Assembly: GCA_030700225.1 (NCBI GenBank)
Contig: JAUYJT010000048.1
Location: forward strand, 1-45,334
From: Candidatus Nanopelagicales bacterium
GTDB taxonomy: Bacteria > Actinomycetota > Actinomycetes > S36-B12 > GCA-2699445
Direction of reading: 5' to 3'
Length of the DNA stretch: 45,334 bases
Made by a program: the position numbers and the translations under genes. Positions 44,097 through 45,334 of this stretch are shown here, in pieces (the first letter of the stretch is position 1; each line of letters starts with the position of its first letter). The notes under the pieces are model-generated. The model searched no databases. It had not been told where the DNA came from and worked only from the letters and a program-made list of their open reading frames with translations.

Positions 44097-45334
44097 CTAC
44101 TCCAGTAGTGGCGGTGGGGGTTTGTCGGTGATGGTGATGCCTGCTGGTGTTCGCCATGTCCATCCGGCCGCTGCCTCGTTGCCGCCTTGTCCTGTCTTGG
44201 GGTCTGGGTCAAGGCCCGGGTCTAGGTCCCAGCCGTGGTGCGTCTTGATGTTGTGATGCCTCCGGCACAACGGCCCTAAGTTCTGCGCTGTGGTAGCTCC
44301 CTTGGGCCACGCGACGGCGTGATCAAGATCGCAAGCCTGGGACTGGCGGCGACAGCCAGGATGGCGGCAATACGGTTCGCGGGCCCGAACCAACCGAGCC
44401 AACGCCGCACCCGGGGTATAGGTGGCAGAACCAGTGGAGATCACGGTCGACGACGCCGCATCCCTGACCCAGGCCCTCCACGTACCATCGGCGGCCAGCT
44501 CACGAGCCACGGCGGCCGGGACAGGACCCAAACCAGTCACATCACCCGGGTCCTCGGCCAGTCCCAGTAGCGTGTCCAAGCCAACGACGACGTTGACCTC
44601 AACACCAGTGGCTGCGGCGGCGCCAGTGGCGGAGCCTGTGGGATTGTCCAGGATGAGGTCGGTGAGGGTGTCGGCGCGGATCTGATCTATGCGACGCCCT
44701 GTGCCATCATCGGACATGCCCTTGGCGATCGCGGTCAGGCGCCGCCAGATCCTGCCCCCATCCTCCTGGGGCAGTAGGGCGAGTAGTTCACACATGCCAT
44801 CTTGTTCATCGCGTAACTCCACGCGGCGGGTTTGGCGGGCCCTCAAGCGGGCCTCCTCCAGCAACGGCGGCGCGAGATTGTGTTTGATCCCCTTCGCGGT
44901 GCGGCGCACCTCCGCGCAAGTCCACACCCTGGAACCAGCCAGCCACCGCTTCTGGACCCGCCCAGCAACAGCGGCGGTCACCCCCAAGGCGGACTCAGCG
45001 TCCAGATTCGCCACATCCGATAGGAGCAGCCGCGCCGACAATCCCGGTAACTGTCCCCGCGACACCAAACCCAACAGATCGGGGTGAGCGGTCAACTCCC
45101 GCGCCGCGTGGATGCGATTCGCGGCGCTACCAGGGGACAAATGCAACGCCGCCGCGATCTCTTCACGAGCCGGGTCAGTAATCTCAGGCGCCGCACCCAC
45201 TGGCGGCACGATGACTGTTTCGGGTCCCGCCGCGGTCACAAGGCCTTGGGCTTGTTGGGCTGACACCCACGAAGCCACAGCTTCCCAAGCGGCCAACAGC
45301 ACAACCTGACACGCGCACGGCGAACCGGGAAGCC
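44097..45334 (-). CDS. DUF222-HNH endonuclease, 5' end beyond the window
   Basis: The frame is open past the right edge, so at least 411 residues are encoded and the true start is outside; GTG 45302 is unlikely to be the start. The N-terminal half is DUF222 (EITDPAREEIAAALHLSPGS, LTAHPDLLGLVSRGQLPGLS). The C-terminal HNH motif is complete: CRHPGCRRQSQACDLDHAVA, then QNLGPLCRRHHNIKTHHGW. These proteins are abundant in actinobacteria and linked to mobile DNA or recombination; their substrate is mostly untested. A Pro-rich tail (DKPPPPLLE) ends the protein. Confidence 0.9.
   Translation of the reverse strand, partial: LPGSPCACQVVLLAAWEAVASWVSAQQAQGLVTAAGPETVIVPPVGAAPEITDPAREEIAAALHLSPGSAANRIHAARELTAHPDLLGLVSRGQLPGLSARLLLSDVANLDAESALGVTAAVAGRVQKRWLAGSRVWTCAEVRRTAKGIKHNLAPPLLEEARLRARQTRRVELRDEQDGMCELLALLPQEDGGRIWRRLTAIAKGMSDDGTGRRIDQIRADTLTDLILDNPTGSATGAAAATGVEVNVVVGLDTLLGLAEDPGDVTGLGPVPAAVARELAADGTWRAWVRDAASSTVISTGSATYTPGAALARLVRAREPYCRHPGCRRQSQACDLDHAVAWPKGATTAQNLGPLCRRHHNIKTHHGWDLDPGLDPDPKTGQGGNEAAAGWTWRTPAGITITDKPPPPLLE

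Overview
The window is a high-GC actinobacterial chromosome segment. Pointers to Actinomycetes are the coproporphyrin-type heme genes, DUF3000, DUF3159, an SsgA-family protein, the paired CeoB/CeoC potassium regulators, a DUF222-HNH protein, frequent GTG starts and many ATGA/GTGA stop-start overlaps. From memory, the gene order RibD-like reductase, hemY, hemE, DUF3000, RNase D, dxs, then KimA-like permease, ceoB/ceoC, OB-fold protein and DUF3159 follows the Mycobacterium tuberculosis Rv2671-Rv2695 region. The fadA-fadB block next to RNase D resembles Streptomyces. The genus cannot be fixed from sequence alone; an SsgA-family gene suggests a relative of morphologically differentiating actinomycetes.

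Layout. 1-6.4 kb is an accessory, envelope-oriented region: a decayed delta-60 repeat fragment, an intact secreted delta-60 repeat protein, a proline-rich lipoprotein, an N5-(carboxyethyl)ornithine synthase-like enzyme and a secreted parallel beta-helix protein. 6.4-8.4 kb is an AbiE-type toxin-antitoxin pair beside tRNA-Val(CAC). 8.4-11.6 kb holds an SsgA-family gene, the pabB-pabC pair for p-aminobenzoate (folate) synthesis and a tRNA Gly-Cys-Val cluster. 11.7-14.1 kb encodes a secreted six-module YWTN propeller protein and a PAP2 phosphatase. 14.2-16.8 kb has aidB and a RibD-like reductase. 16.8-18.5 kb is a dead IS605-type insertion sequence. 18.5-24.8 kb carries a secreted polysaccharide deacetylase, the heme genes hemE-hemY, and the divergent DUF3000, LuxR-type regulator and RNase D genes. 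24.9-28.2 kb is a beta-oxidation operon (fadA-fadB). 28.2-32.5 kb is a coupled pair of GGDEF-EAL proteins. 32.6-37.6 kb reads acnA, a small conserved-looking gene, then dxs. 37.7-44 kb holds an alpha/beta hydrolase, a KimA-like potassium permease divergent from ceoB-ceoC, a second hydrolase, an OB-fold protein and DUF3159. The window ends inside a DUF222-HNH gene.

Most unusual points. (1) The delta-60 protein and the YWTN-propeller protein, unrelated in their repeats and about 10 kb apart, end in the same roughly 120-residue basic domain with four conserved cysteines. (2) A G-rich palindromic repeat occurs three times, and one copy sits inside tnpB, splitting the frame between RuvC-II and the zinc finger. 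(3) The matching tnpA has an in-frame internal deletion that removes its HUH motif. (4) A strong palindrome lies just upstream of acnA, and inverted or direct repeats precede the abiE and fadA operons. No CRISPR array, prophage or large new defence island was seen.
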